DNA of 64,000 nt from Alteromonas aquimaris. Its GTDB lineage: Bacteria; Pseudomonadota; Gammaproteobacteria; Enterobacterales; Alteromonadaceae. A program made the position numbers and the translations under genes. Location of the stretch: contig NZ_JAPFRD010000013.1 of the NCBI RefSeq assembly GCF_026183695.1, forward strand, positions 124,001 through 188,000, read 5' to 3'. This document shows, in pieces, positions 54,050-62,018 of the stretch (within the stretch, counting starts at the first letter, position 1; each line of letters starts with the position of its first letter). The notes beneath the pieces are model-generated. The model was not told where the DNA came from. It did not search any database and saw only the letters and a program-made list of their open reading frames with translations.

Positions 54050-56947
54050 GTGGCACAATTCTCACAGAAGTGGTTAATGATAACTCGACACATGTTACCA
54101 GGCTGGATGCTTGCTCTGCTGATGATGTGTCAAATGGGCCAAGCTGTGGCCGAAACTTTGTTAATCGATGAAGCGTTCACCAAGGCAAATCTACAACGGC
54201 ATAGTTTGAGTCGCGTAGCGGACAAGCATGTTTCCTTCGCGCAGATCATAAACTCCACCACCGGCAAAGTTAATCCACATTTCCTTCATCCTCTTGAAGA
54301 TGGCTCCCGAATCTGGATGATGAGTCATGTTCAAAACATCTCCCACAAACAGCTCAAAATGGCTTTGACTGTGGAAAGACTTGGATTAGATGAAGTAACA
54401 TTTTGGATAGTGGACGAACGCCAGCGCATTGTGCATTCATATAAAGCCACCACAAAAAATCCCATTTCGTGGTTTGAGCAAACGCTTCCCGCCATTACTT
54501 ATGATTTCAAATTACCCAAGAATCAAACCGTTACAATATTATTGAGCGTTGAAGATAGTGGCCTGACGAGCTTACCTGTGTTTTTATGGCAACAAAATGC
54601 GCTGAAAGCTCACAGTAAAGTTCATTTACTTTTTGTAGGTGTACTGGTAGGTAAATTAGCGATTTTATTTATTTACTTCTTCTTGTCTTACTTGTATCAG
54701 CGAACGCCTGCGCGGTTCTGGCTCGCGATGAGCAATTTGTTTTTCCTCACGCTGGTGGCGGCGATGCAGGGCTTGCTAAATTCAGTTGTTCCCGTCGCCG
54801 CATACGCTGAACCTATTATCGCTGTGCTCCTGGCATTGATCCTGTTTTCACTTGCGAACGTGACGCATAATTTGTTTGTCCGCTTACCTAGCGGATTTCA
54901 TTTTTTAAATTATGCAGGCCCGTTATATTTATTAGTTGCCGTGGCAACACAGAACACGTACTACCTGTCCATTACCATTTTATTAACGGTTCCGGTGGCA
55001 AGCCTCATCCAAGTATTTTCTGCATTAATTTTTAGAGATCGACGTAATAAATCACTTTCACGAATCTACCTAATAAGCTGGCTTTTTTTAGTCGCGTTAT
55101 TTGCGCTTCAAATTGATATTTTAGCCAGCAGTTATAGCCTAACTTCCTACCACACAGCGCTAAGCGTGCTAATGCTTTCGCTGGCGTGCTTGAGTTTTGG
55201 TGTGTGTGTGGAGTTAAAAGAACGGAGTTTTACCCAACAACAGATCAGCGCCAGGGAACAGACCATTAGCAGTTTAAATTACTTTTATAAACTGTTCCGA
55301 AATTCTGCCGAAGGCTTATATACCTCCACGGTAGATGGCGCGCTAAAGAGCGTAAACCCTGCAATGTGTGCCGTATTTGGGTACGAGGATGAGGACAGCA
55401 TGCTGGCAGCAGTTAAAAATACCAAGCAATTTTATGCCAATCCGGAAGATCGCGAGTTACTGGTGGGTGAATTGCTTGAAAAAGGCTCGGTCATGGGTAA
55501 AGAAATTAAAGGACGCAAAGCCGACGGAAATGAGTTTTGGTTTTGCATTTCCTGCCAATTGCAGGATGAAGATGAGGAACGATTTTTATACGGTTCCATA
55601 TTCGATATTACCGAAAGAAAGCAATCCAACATCAGTCTTGAATACCTGGCCAGTCACGATAGCCTGACCGGTGTGTTTAATCGCCGCGAGTTCGAACTGC
55701 GTTTACATAGCGCAGCCAATCTGGTCGAACAATCTAAGGCAAATGTGGTTTTACTGTATTTAGACTTAGACCGCTTTAAAACGGTTAATGACACCTGTGG
55801 CCACAAAGCGGGTGACACCTTAATAAAAGAAATTGCACGCTTACTGCAAAGCACGCTTGCAGGCAAAGGCATTGTAGCCAGACTGGGAGGTGATGAGTTT
55901 GCAGTGCTGTTTGAACATCACAGTGAAGAGGTGGCCTATTTACAAGCCGTTAAAATTTTAAATGCTATCCAGGCATATCGGTTTATTTGGGAAAACCGTG
56001 TATTTACGCTTGGTGTGAGCATCGGTTTGCTCAACTGCACTGAACACCCTGCCAACCCCGAACAACTGTTAAGCATGGCAGATGCGGCCTGCTATATTGC
56101 CAAAGAGCAAGGGCGTAATCAGATTCATCGCTATAGTAACGACGATGAAAGCCTCAAACGTTATGAACAGGAATTAGCCTGGGTAGCCGATATCAATCTG
56201 GCGTTAGAGAACAATAGTTTCGAATTATATTACCAGCATTACCGCGTATTGAATGCACAACAACAGGGTGATTATTTCGAGATCTTATTACGCATGATTT
56301 CTGATAAAGGAGAGGTTATCCCCCCTTCGGCATTTTTTCCTTCCGCAGAAAGGTATGACCTGAGCGCTAAAATTGATCGCTGGGTGGTGGAGAATACCTT
56401 TAAATGGTTCGTCGATAACCCTGTTGTATTAAGCCGCGTAAAGCGATGCTGTATTAATCTTAGCGGCCCCTCATTAGCGGATAAGGATCTTAAGTTACTT
56501 ATTCTCAATGCGTTCGAACGCTCAGGCGTGCCTTATGAAAAGATTTGCTTTGAAATCACGGAAACGGTTGCCATTGTAAAGATGGAAGATACGTTACAGT
56601 TTATGAAAACGTTTCAGCAGTTGGGCTGTCAATTCGCTTTAGATGATTTTGGCAGCGGCTTCTCATCCTATACCTACTTAAAACACTTGCCTGTCAATTG
56701 TGTAAAAATTGACGGCAGTTTTATTAAAGACATGCTCAATGACCCTGTGGATCACGCGATGGTCTCATCGATTAAAGATGTCGCCAAGGCAATGGGCATG
56801 GAAACGGTGGGCGAATGTGTAGAAGATGAAGCTACCATGGTGGCCCTGGGTAAAATGGGCGTAAATTATGCGCAAGGATACGGTATCGCGAAACCCAGAA
56901 GCCTAAAAGAGTTCGTCTCACTTGATAGCGGTGCGAATGAGGCGTAA
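54050..56947 (+). CDS. 7TMR-DISM GGDEF/EAL protein with PAS domain
   Basis: 965 residues from a GTG at 54050; an ATG ten codons later is equally plausible and gives a cleaner signal peptide ending near QAVA. A periplasmic jelly-roll-like 7TMR-DISM extracellular domain (about 40-185) is followed by seven or eight membrane helices (about 188-390), a coiled coil, a PAS domain (about 408-525, ending DITERKQ), GGDEF (about 528-695, motif RLGGDEF at 613-617) and EAL (about 705-960). The cyclase motif is intact. The EAL motif is EIL at 744-746, with the first Glu kept and the DDFGSG loop at 865-870 intact, so it could be bifunctional or mainly a cyclase. A sensor for carbohydrate or another periplasmic ligand is typical of the domain. 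Confidence 0.93.
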   Translation: MAQFSQKWLMITRHMLPGWMLALLMMCQMGQAVAETLLIDEAFTKANLQRHSLSRVADKHVSFAQIINSTTGKVNPHFLHPLEDGSRIWMMSHVQNISHKQLKMALTVERLGLDEVTFWIVDERQRIVHSYKATTKNPISWFEQTLPAITYDFKLPKNQTVTILLSVEDSGLTSLPVFLWQQNALKAHSKVHLLFVGVLVGKLAILFIYFFLSYLYQRTPARFWLAMSNLFFLTLVAAMQGLLNSVVPVAAYAEPIIAVLLALILFSLANVTHNLFVRLPSGFHFLNYAGPLYLLVAVATQNTYYLSITILLTVPVASLIQVFSALIFRDRRNKSLSRIYLISWLFLVALFALQIDILASSYSLTSYHTALSVLMLSLACLSFGVCVELKERSFTQQQISAREQTISSLNYFYKLFRNSAEGLYTSTVDGALKSVNPAMCAVFGYEDEDSMLAAVKNTKQFYANPEDRELLVGELLEKGSVMGKEIKGRKADGNEFWFCISCQLQDEDEERFLYGSIFDITERKQSNISLEYLASHDSLTGVFNRREFELRLHSAANLVEQSKANVVLLYLDLDRFKTVNDTCGHKAGDTLIKEIARLLQSTLAGKGIVARLGGDEFAVLFEHHSEEVAYLQAVKILNAIQAYRFIWENRVFTLGVSIGLLNCTEHPANPEQLLSMADAACYIAKEQGRNQIHRYSNDDESLKRYEQELAWVADINLALENNSFELYYQHYRVLNAQQQGDYFEILLRMISDKGEVIPPSAFFPSAERYDLSAKIDRWVVENTFKWFVDNPVVLSRVKRCCINLSGPSLADKDLKLLILNAFERSGVPYEKICFEITETVAIVKMEDTLQFMKTFQQLGCQFALDDFGSGFSSYTYLKHLPVNCVKIDGSFIKDMLNDPVDHAMVSSIKDVAKAMGMETVGECVEDEATMVALGKMGVNYAQGYGIAKPRSLKEFVSLDSGANEA

Positions 56948-57032
56948 CACTGATATAATTCGTTTTAGCCTTATTGTATTTCCACAAAGCGCCCTAACAT
57001 TAGGTTTTTTTAAACAGCAATAAAGATGTGTC

Positions 57033-57650
57033 ATGACCAGCCAGCAACCTAAATATGAATATGTAAGCTCTGCAAAACTACCTACCCGATTAGGTAATTT
57101 TCGTATTCACGGGTTTGTTGAAGCCAGTGGTCAGGAGCATGTTGCACTGTCTTATGGTGATTGGAAAGAAAGCGATGTGGTGCCGATTCGTATTCATTCT
57201 GAATGCTTAACCGGTGATGCACTCTTCAGCACTCGATGCGATTGTGGCTATCAACTCGAAAAAGCGATGGCAAATATGGTGGAAAAGGGATTTGGTGTAC
57301 TGCTATATCTGCGTCAGGAAGGCCGTGGCATTGGCTTGTTAAATAAAATTCGTGCCTATAACTTGCAAGACGCGGGCATGGATACGGTAGAGGCTAACGA
57401 ACATTTAGGTTTTGACGCAGATTTGCGTAGTTATGATATATGCAAACTTATGCTCGAAAAACTGAATGTCAACAAAGTCGAATTGATGACCAACAATCCA
57501 CGTAAAGTGGCGGCATTGGAAAAACTGGGCGTTGAGGTCGTCGCACGCAAACCTATTGACCATGGTATCACCAAAGACAATAAGCACTATATTAAAACCA
57601 AGACTGAGAAATTAGGTCACGCGTTTGACCCGCATTTGTTTAAAGATTAA
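57033..57650 (+). CDS. ribA: GTP cyclohydrolase II
   Basis: 205 residues. The zinc-binding Cys triplet is seen in ECLTGDALFSTRCDCGYQL, the catalytic region in LRQEGRGIGLLNKIRAYNLQD, and substrate residues in TVEANEHLGF and MTNNPRKVAAL. It opens the GTP imidazole ring, the first step of riboflavin synthesis. The gene is separate from ribB/ribD. No FMN riboswitch was recognised in the 85 bases upstream. Its last 11 bases overlap the end of the convergent small membrane protein gene. Confidence 0.98.
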   Translation: MTSQQPKYEYVSSAKLPTRLGNFRIHGFVEASGQEHVALSYGDWKESDVVPIRIHSECLTGDALFSTRCDCGYQLEKAMANMVEKGFGVLLYLRQEGRGIGLLNKIRAYNLQDAGMDTVEANEHLGFDADLRSYDICKLMLEKLNVNKVELMTNNPRKVAALEKLGVEVVARKPIDHGITKDNKHYIKTKTEKLGHAFDPHLFKD

Positions 57651-57864
57651 CGCATCTTTTTTTTGCATAGATTTTATCAATAACCAATACACTCACACTC
57701 ACGATAAGCGTGGCTAGTAAGTACGCGCCCACATAATAAACCAGGTCAAAAATAATATTCTGACGGCTCAGTTCATCTAAAGAGTGAACAACATTTATGC
57801 CTGAAAAATGTTCAATTCCAAATAATATGATCAGACTTAAAATTATGGTGGTCACACTTTTCAC
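57640..57864 (-). CDS. Small two-helix membrane protein, candidate bacteriocin immunity protein
   Basis: 74 residues from a GTG at 57864 with a good AGGAG site. Two hydrophobic helices (about 5-20 and 40-62) separated by a polar loop, and a basic C-terminus (DKIYAKKRCVNL). No family recognised. It lies just after a terminator that follows a double-glycine-leader peptide gene on the same strand. Small two- to four-helix membrane proteins are the usual immunity partners of class II bacteriocins and microcins, so an immunity role is proposed from size, topology and position only. Overlaps the ribA end by 11 bases. Confidence 0.6.
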   Translation of the reverse strand: MKSVTTIILSLIILFGIEHFSGINVVHSLDELSRQNIIFDLVYYVGAYLLATLIVSVSVLVIDKIYAKKRCVNL

Positions 57865-57880
57865 TTTTTTCTCCTAATCG

Positions 57881-57904
57881 AAAAAGCCGCGTGAATGCGG
57901 CTTT
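57881..57904 (-). terminator. Terminator after the double-glycine peptide gene
   Basis: On the minus strand AAAGCCGC-ATTCAC-GCGGCTTT (57904-57883) runs into TTTTTCG. It lies 11 bases after the peptide stop and 17 bases before the downstream GTG. Partial read-through would give high peptide and low downstream expression. Confidence 0.85.
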
Positions 57905-57915
57905 CGAGCACCTGC

Positions 57916-58089
57916 CTATAGTAACGTATCGCTATAACCTCGTCCGTTGTAATCTTCTCTCCATCCACCGGCTCCGCCTGCAACCCAGTTCCAATAGCCA
58001 TCGATAGCTTTACCCGCTGCATAGCCGAGGAAGAAATTATATAAGCCGCCTGATACTGCTTCTATCTCGTCAAGATGTAGTTCTTTCAT
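57916..58089 (-). CDS. Putative double-glycine-leader bacteriocin/microcin precursor
   Basis: A 57-residue frame with an AAGGA site 5 bases before its ATG. The leader MKELHLDEIEAVSGG fits the double-glycine type (L-x-x-E-I/L-x-x-V-x-G-G) cut by C39-peptidase ABC transporters. The 42-residue predicted mature part is LYNFFLGYAAGKAIDGYWNW followed by VAGGAGGWREDYNGRGYSDT and LL: hydrophobic and glycine-rich, with GxxxG-type spacing (GYAAG) and a GGAGG run, features known from class II bacteriocins; no cysteine is present. Genes below 60 codons are commonly missed. No C39 transporter, HlyD-type adaptor or modification enzyme lies in the window. Promoter-like elements and an inverted repeat lie upstream, and a terminator and small membrane protein gene lie downstream. 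Activity is inferred only. Confidence 0.8.
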   Translation of the reverse strand: MKELHLDEIEAVSGGLYNFFLGYAAGKAIDGYWNWVAGGAGGWREDYNGRGYSDTLL

Positions 58090-58147
58090 TTTATTCCTTT
58101 AAAATTAGTACGGTAAATATATAAATTTAAATGTTCTTGTGTGAACG

Positions 58148-58175
58148 ATATTAAGCCTAATACAGACTCAAGCAA
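58148..58175 (-). promoter_or_regulatory. Candidate promoter of the double-glycine peptide gene
   Basis: On the minus strand TTGCTT (58175-58170) and TAATAT (58153-58148) are 16 bases apart, about 59 bases before the ATG at 58089. Confidence 0.45.
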
Positions 58176-58190
58176 TGCACGACTGTATTA
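58158..58190. promoter_or_regulatory. Inverted repeat overlapping the candidate promoter
   Basis: TAATACAG (58158-58165) and CTGTATTA (58183-58190) are perfect 8-base inverted repeats with 17 bases between. The pair brackets the candidate -35, a layout expected of an operator. The regulator is unknown. Confidence 0.5.
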
Positions 58191-58324
58191 AAGTGTAGTT
58201 TTTTCCGCTCAGAATAAGCCATGTTCAATTTTCGATTCAGCTTCGGTTAATCCTCAACCCTCTATAACTCCAATTAACACGTATATATTCACATGATATG
58301 TAGGCATGTGAATCAGGAGTGAAT

Positions 58325-59641
58325 ATGAAAAAAACACTTTATGCTGTGCTAACTGCACTATCGCTTTCTGGCGGAGTGATTAGCACACCAGCGAGCGCTA
58401 CCCCACCGCCAGAGCCGCAGATGGCCAATGAAGAATTCAGTGATGCCCAGCTGGACAGTATTTTAGCACCTATTGCCCTTTATCCTGATACCGTGCTGAC
58501 CCATATACTGATTGCCTCGACCTATCCATTGGAAGTACTGAATGCATATAGGTGGCGTAAAGATAATTCCCATCTGTCCGCAGAAGAAGTTGCCGAAGAG
58601 GTAGAACTGTTCGATTGGGACCCAAGTGTGCGCGCCCTTGCTCCGTTGACCCAAGTACTCGAAACCATGAGTGACGATTTGGATTGGTTGCAGGATCTGG
58701 GGGATAACGTATTAATCGATCAAAGTCGCGTGCTGGCCCGCGTGCAGGTTTTGCGACAACATGCCTTAAATACTGGTCACCTTAAAAATTCTGACTATTT
58801 AACTTACGAAAAAGAAGAAGAGGTGATCGTAATAGAGCCTCGACGCCGCGAAGTCGTGTACATTCCTTACTATGATACTCGCGTGGTATATGGTAGTTGG
58901 TGGCACCCTATCGCGCCCGTGTATTGGCACCATCCAGTACATGCGGTTTCGCACGCCAGTTTTTACTGGAGTCCCAGTTTTCGTTTAAGTACACACTTTT
59001 ACTTTGGCGGTATTCACTGGCATGACCGCTATGTAGTTGTGTCACAGTCACCTGTGCGTTATTACCACCATCCTCGCTACACGCGCCGTGTTTACAGCAA
59101 AGGGTACCAACGCTGGGACCATAACGCTGAGCATCGTCGTTCCCGTTATTCTCCGCGGGTTATCAACAAGGTGCATTCGTTACGAGAAGGTAGACCCATT
59201 CAAAGTAAAGCAACCTATCACCAACGCAAAATAGAGCATCGTGAGCTGAAAGACCAGTTACGTCATGTCCGCAGTGCTCCTCAAGAAAGAACCATTCGGC
59301 AACGAGATGGCGTTAACACCTCCCCCAAAGAATTAAATCGGGAGAAACGGGATATTAAGCCAGTACGTCGTGGTGAACTGACCCACCCGGAACGTCCGGT
59401 TATAGATAAAAAAGAATATATGCAACGAGAACGTCATGTATCGCCTCGCCCACAAATTGAGCGTCGTGAATTACAACGTCAGGAAATACAAAGAAGCCAG
59501 CAAGGTGTATCGCGGGACACCTCACGAGATACTATTTCACGTCAGGTCGCACCCGTTCGCGATTTACCCCGACGCCAGGAGCCTCCTACCAGACAGCCCC
59601 GCGACGTGCATCGCAAGAGGGATCTTGAACGCGATAGATAA
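58325..59641 (+). CDS. DUF3300 domain exported protein
   Basis: 438 residues from the ATG at 58325 with AGGAG at 58315-58319. A signal peptide ends near ASA. The DUF3300 domain follows: FSDAQLDSILAPIALYPDTVLTHILIASTYPLEV, then LFDWDPSVRALAPLTQVLETM. The middle is rich in W, H and Y (SWWHPIAPVYWHHPVH) and the last 180 residues are very basic and repetitive in R, Q, E and H, likely disordered. No function is known for the family. The gene is monocistronic, ending just before a GC-rich hairpin (59661-59684). Confidence 0.88.
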   Translation: MKKTLYAVLTALSLSGGVISTPASATPPPEPQMANEEFSDAQLDSILAPIALYPDTVLTHILIASTYPLEVLNAYRWRKDNSHLSAEEVAEEVELFDWDPSVRALAPLTQVLETMSDDLDWLQDLGDNVLIDQSRVLARVQVLRQHALNTGHLKNSDYLTYEKEEEVIVIEPRRREVVYIPYYDTRVVYGSWWHPIAPVYWHHPVHAVSHASFYWSPSFRLSTHFYFGGIHWHDRYVVVSQSPVRYYHHPRYTRRVYSKGYQRWDHNAEHRRSRYSPRVINKVHSLREGRPIQSKATYHQRKIEHRELKDQLRHVRSAPQERTIRQRDGVNTSPKELNREKRDIKPVRRGELTHPERPVIDKKEYMQRERHVSPRPQIERRELQRQEIQRSQQGVSRDTSRDTISRQVAPVRDLPRRQEPPTRQPRDVHRKRDLERDR

Positions 59642-59657
59642 ACACTTTACCACCGCG

Positions 59658-59688
59658 TTATCATCCCCGCATGGAAGCGGGGGGATAA
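59658..59688. repeat. GC-rich hairpin after DUF3300 gene (type A-like)
   Basis: TTATCATCCCCGCATGGAAG continues to a GCGGGGGGATAA arm, a near-palindrome of about 12 base pairs. It resembles hairpin A of the repeat at 10.2 kb (CCCCG, short loop, CGGGG). It may also act as a terminator but no T run follows. Confidence 0.6.
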
Positions 59689-59734
59689 CATTTAAGTAAA
59701 AACCATCGTTTATTATGCATACACACCTGCGTCA

Positions 59735-60018
59735 CTACCAACCAGATACATCCGTCACCACCGCCCTGATACCTCCATCCCCACCGAGCAAATATCTTCG
59801 TCACCACCGCCCAGATACATCCGTCATCACCGCCCAGATACATCCGTCACCACCGCGCAGATACATCCGTCATCACCGCCCAGATACATCCGTCACCGCC
59901 GCCCAGATACATCCTTCATCACCGCGCAGATACATCCGTCACCACCGCCCAGATACATCCATCATCACCGCCCAGATACATCCGTCACCGCCGCCCAGAT
60001 ACATCCGTCACCGCCGCG
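59735..60018 (+). repeat. Tandem array of about twelve 23-bp units
   Basis: Units of CACCGCCCAGATACATCCGT plus CAT or CAC repeat head to tail; the first three are diverged, the next nine nearly identical with changes at a few places (CGCC for CACC, GCGC for GCCC). As 23 is not a multiple of three, a 117-codon plus-strand frame cycles through all three phases and is not taken as a gene. Last unit merges with a hairpin ACCGCC-GCGAA-GGCGGT at 60010-60026. Confidence 0.93.
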
Positions 60019-60381
60019 AAGGCGGTAGTCTCCGTAGCGCATATATTCGTTATGTAAAACCTTGGTGAATTGAACAGACCCCCACCTGCGTGGGGGTGAC
60101 ACCGAGGCGTGGGGGTGACAACGTGGATTGGGCGAAATGAACAGCCCCCCCCACCTGCGTGGGGGTGACACCGAGGCGTGGGGGTGACAACGTGGATTGG
60201 GCGAAATGAACAGACCCCCACCTGCGTGGGGGTGACACCGAGGCGTGGGGGGTGACACCGAGGCGTGGGGGTGACAACGTAGATTGGGCGAAATGAACAG
60301 ACCCCCTACCTACGTGGGGGTGACGGCTTGGCTTAGGGGTGACGGCGTGGCGTGGGGGTGCCAGCTTGGTTTGGATGACGT
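60010..60381. repeat. Second paired-hairpin repeat array with four units
   Basis: After a type A hairpin (60010-60026, followed by AGTCTCCGTAGCGC) come four units beginning with GAACAG at 60072, 60139, 60208 and 60295 (spacings 67, 69 and 87; the third has an 18-base internal duplication). Each carries the type B hairpin CCCCCACCTGCGTGGGGG, then TGACACCGAGGCGTGGGGGT and a linker ending TTGGGCGAAAT. The loop CACCTGCGTG and the following TGAC are identical to the array at 10.2 kb while the outer stem bases differ in a paired way. Confidence 0.9.
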
Positions 60382-60456
60382 TATGTGGTGGGTGCTACGA
60401 TTAAGGGTTGATTAGATCGTGGCTCTGGCTGTACAACCAGCAGTTAGTCATCACAC

Positions 60457-61323
60457 TTAACGCTCGATTCTTTGCAGAAATGCTTCAACAAAACGCTGCG
60501 GAGACTGGGTATCAAGGGTGAAGTATAGCGATGGCTCAATAAGTTCTAACTCCATTACTGCCCATTTATCTTGATAACGTATCAAGTCTACTCGTGCGTA
60601 CAAAGAGGAATCTGGCATGGCGTTCAGTGCTTGCTCAGCCACTTGACACATATAGTCGTCGGGTTGATAGGGTAACAATTGGCCCCCATGCTCTTCTTGT
60701 ACTCTGAAATCTCCGGATGCCGGACGCTTTAAAATTGCGTGACTATAACTCCCGTTAAAATAAAAAAGCGAGTACTCACCTTCCTCAACAATGGTTTTAA
60801 CGTATGGCTGAACCATGATCTTTCGATCAGCAAATACTTCGGCCAACTCGTTAGACTTAGCTATCAGTTCTTCAACGGTAAGTTTAAATGTATCATCGGC
60901 GTTGGCGCTTAACACAGGCTTTAGGACCAAACAATCAGTGTCATATTCATTAAACTGAGCGGCCACCTGATGTTCATTAAACTTCGTCAACCACAAAGTG
61001 GGCACAATTGTAAGCCCCTGCGCTTGCAAGTCTTTCAAGTAGGTTTTGTGCATATTCCATTGTTGCAAGCGCAGTGGATTTTCTAACCGGGCACAGGACT
61101 GATCTATTTCACTTAAAGTACTTAAAAATTCCTCTGGATGTTGCTGATAGTCCCAGGTGCTTCTTACGATGACAGCGGTATACTCGTTCCAATTGATGTT
61201 GCGACGGTGCCAGGAAATGGTATCCACTTGCCATCCAGCTTTAGCAAAGGGGGCGACCAGCAATTCGTCGTAAACGAAAAAATCGTCTAGATTGTCGGTC
61301 GATAAAAATGCGAGTTTTTTCAT
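60457..61323 (-). CDS. ATP-grasp domain protein
   Basis: 288 residues of the ATP-grasp superfamily related to RimK/cycloserine-ligase-like proteins: N-terminal sub-domain to about 95 (KLAFLSTDNLDDFFVYDELL, VRSTWDYQQHPEEFL), the lysine-containing LVLKPVLSANADDTFKL, MVQPYVKTIVEEGEYSLFYFNG and the metal-binding EMELIEPSLYF-type end (seen as VMELELIEPSLYF). Such enzymes form amide or peptide bonds through acyl phosphates; the substrates here cannot be named. The ATG directly follows the preceding gene's stop (TAAATG), so the two are coupled. Confidence 0.85.
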   Translation of the reverse strand: MKKLAFLSTDNLDDFFVYDELLVAPFAKAGWQVDTISWHRRNINWNEYTAVIVRSTWDYQQHPEEFLSTLSEIDQSCARLENPLRLQQWNMHKTYLKDLQAQGLTIVPTLWLTKFNEHQVAAQFNEYDTDCLVLKPVLSANADDTFKLTVEELIAKSNELAEVFADRKIMVQPYVKTIVEEGEYSLFYFNGSYSHAILKRPASGDFRVQEEHGGQLLPYQPDDYMCQVAEQALNAMPDSSLYARVDLIRYQDKWAVMELELIEPSLYFTLDTQSPQRFVEAFLQRIER

Positions 61324-61863
61324 TTATATCTCTATAATAAGTTGTTCATCACGCACTGCCATTTTCTTTGGTAACTGATTAGCAAAAATGCCCAGTTCCA
61401 TCTCATCCAAATCAAGTAATAAAATCACTGGCAAGACTTTACCCTGGATGGCTTTCACCCCATCTAACATGCCTTTGGAGTTAGTCATATTATCTTCGAG
61501 AATCTTAAGATCGGATAATATTGGCTTTTCAATCTGCAATTCTTTTTTCGCTCTGCGCCACGCCAGTTGGCCGCTAATTCTTCCTCGCGCAACAATTGTT
61601 CCTTCAGTTTTTTCGGCCTTCATCGTCACAATCATACTCACGTCATTATTAGCCATACCGAGGTCTACTTCGGGATCAGAGAAGGTTAAAATCATCCCCT
61701 CATAAAGTTGAGATTGAGGAAACGAGGCCTTTGCCATCATATCGACATCTTTTTCAGACAGTTTGAAGATAAAGGCAGAAGTTGTCGTCGAGGTGAGGAA
61801 TAACCCCAACAAGGTAAGTAGCTTGCCCAATGTATAAATCGAACTCAGGGTAATTTTTGTCAT
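61324..61863 (-). CDS. DUF1439-like exported protein
   Basis: 179 residues with a hydrophobic N-terminus and a probable signal peptide (cut near TSA, residue 30; no lipobox cysteine). The mature part (FKLSEKDVDMMAKASFPQ, LTFSDPEVDLGMANNDVSMIV, GTIVARGRISGQLAW, LQIEKPILSDLKI) follows the pattern of the DUF1439/YceB family of periplasmic lipid-binding-like proteins, from memory. The role is unknown. It is immediately upstream of the ATP-grasp gene and divergent from the MscS gene. Confidence 0.6.
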   Translation of the reverse strand: MTKITLSSIYTLGKLLTLLGLFLTSTTTSAFIFKLSEKDVDMMAKASFPQSQLYEGMILTFSDPEVDLGMANNDVSMIVTMKAEKTEGTIVARGRISGQLAWRRAKKELQIEKPILSDLKILEDNMTNSKGMLDGVKAIQGKVLPVILLLDLDEMELGIFANQLPKKMAVRDEQLIIEI

Positions 61864-62018
61864 CTGTTATGTCCTTTGATTAGCGCCCTAATTATTACTT
61901 CGCTTCGCTACCTCTCGGTTCAAAGTAAAAGCGTTTAACTTGGCAAGCGAGTGACCAACAGTCTATCATGCCAAAACAGATTACAAATCAACGTATTTAG
62001 CTACTGAGAGAATTGAGT

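Noticed and set aside
56948..57032. FMN riboswitch before ribA.
   Set aside because: The gap is only 85 bases and lacks the conserved RFN motifs.
58158..58190. LexA box upstream of the peptide gene.
   Set aside because: The CTGT and ACAG half-sites are in the outward order with a 17-base gap, not CTGT-N8-ACAG, so it is kept only as an unnamed inverted repeat.
59715..60068. A 117-codon plus-strand open frame over the 23-bp array.
   Set aside because: It exists because the repeat lacks stops in all three phases; the protein is only a cycled 23-residue repeat, with no ribosome site or domain.
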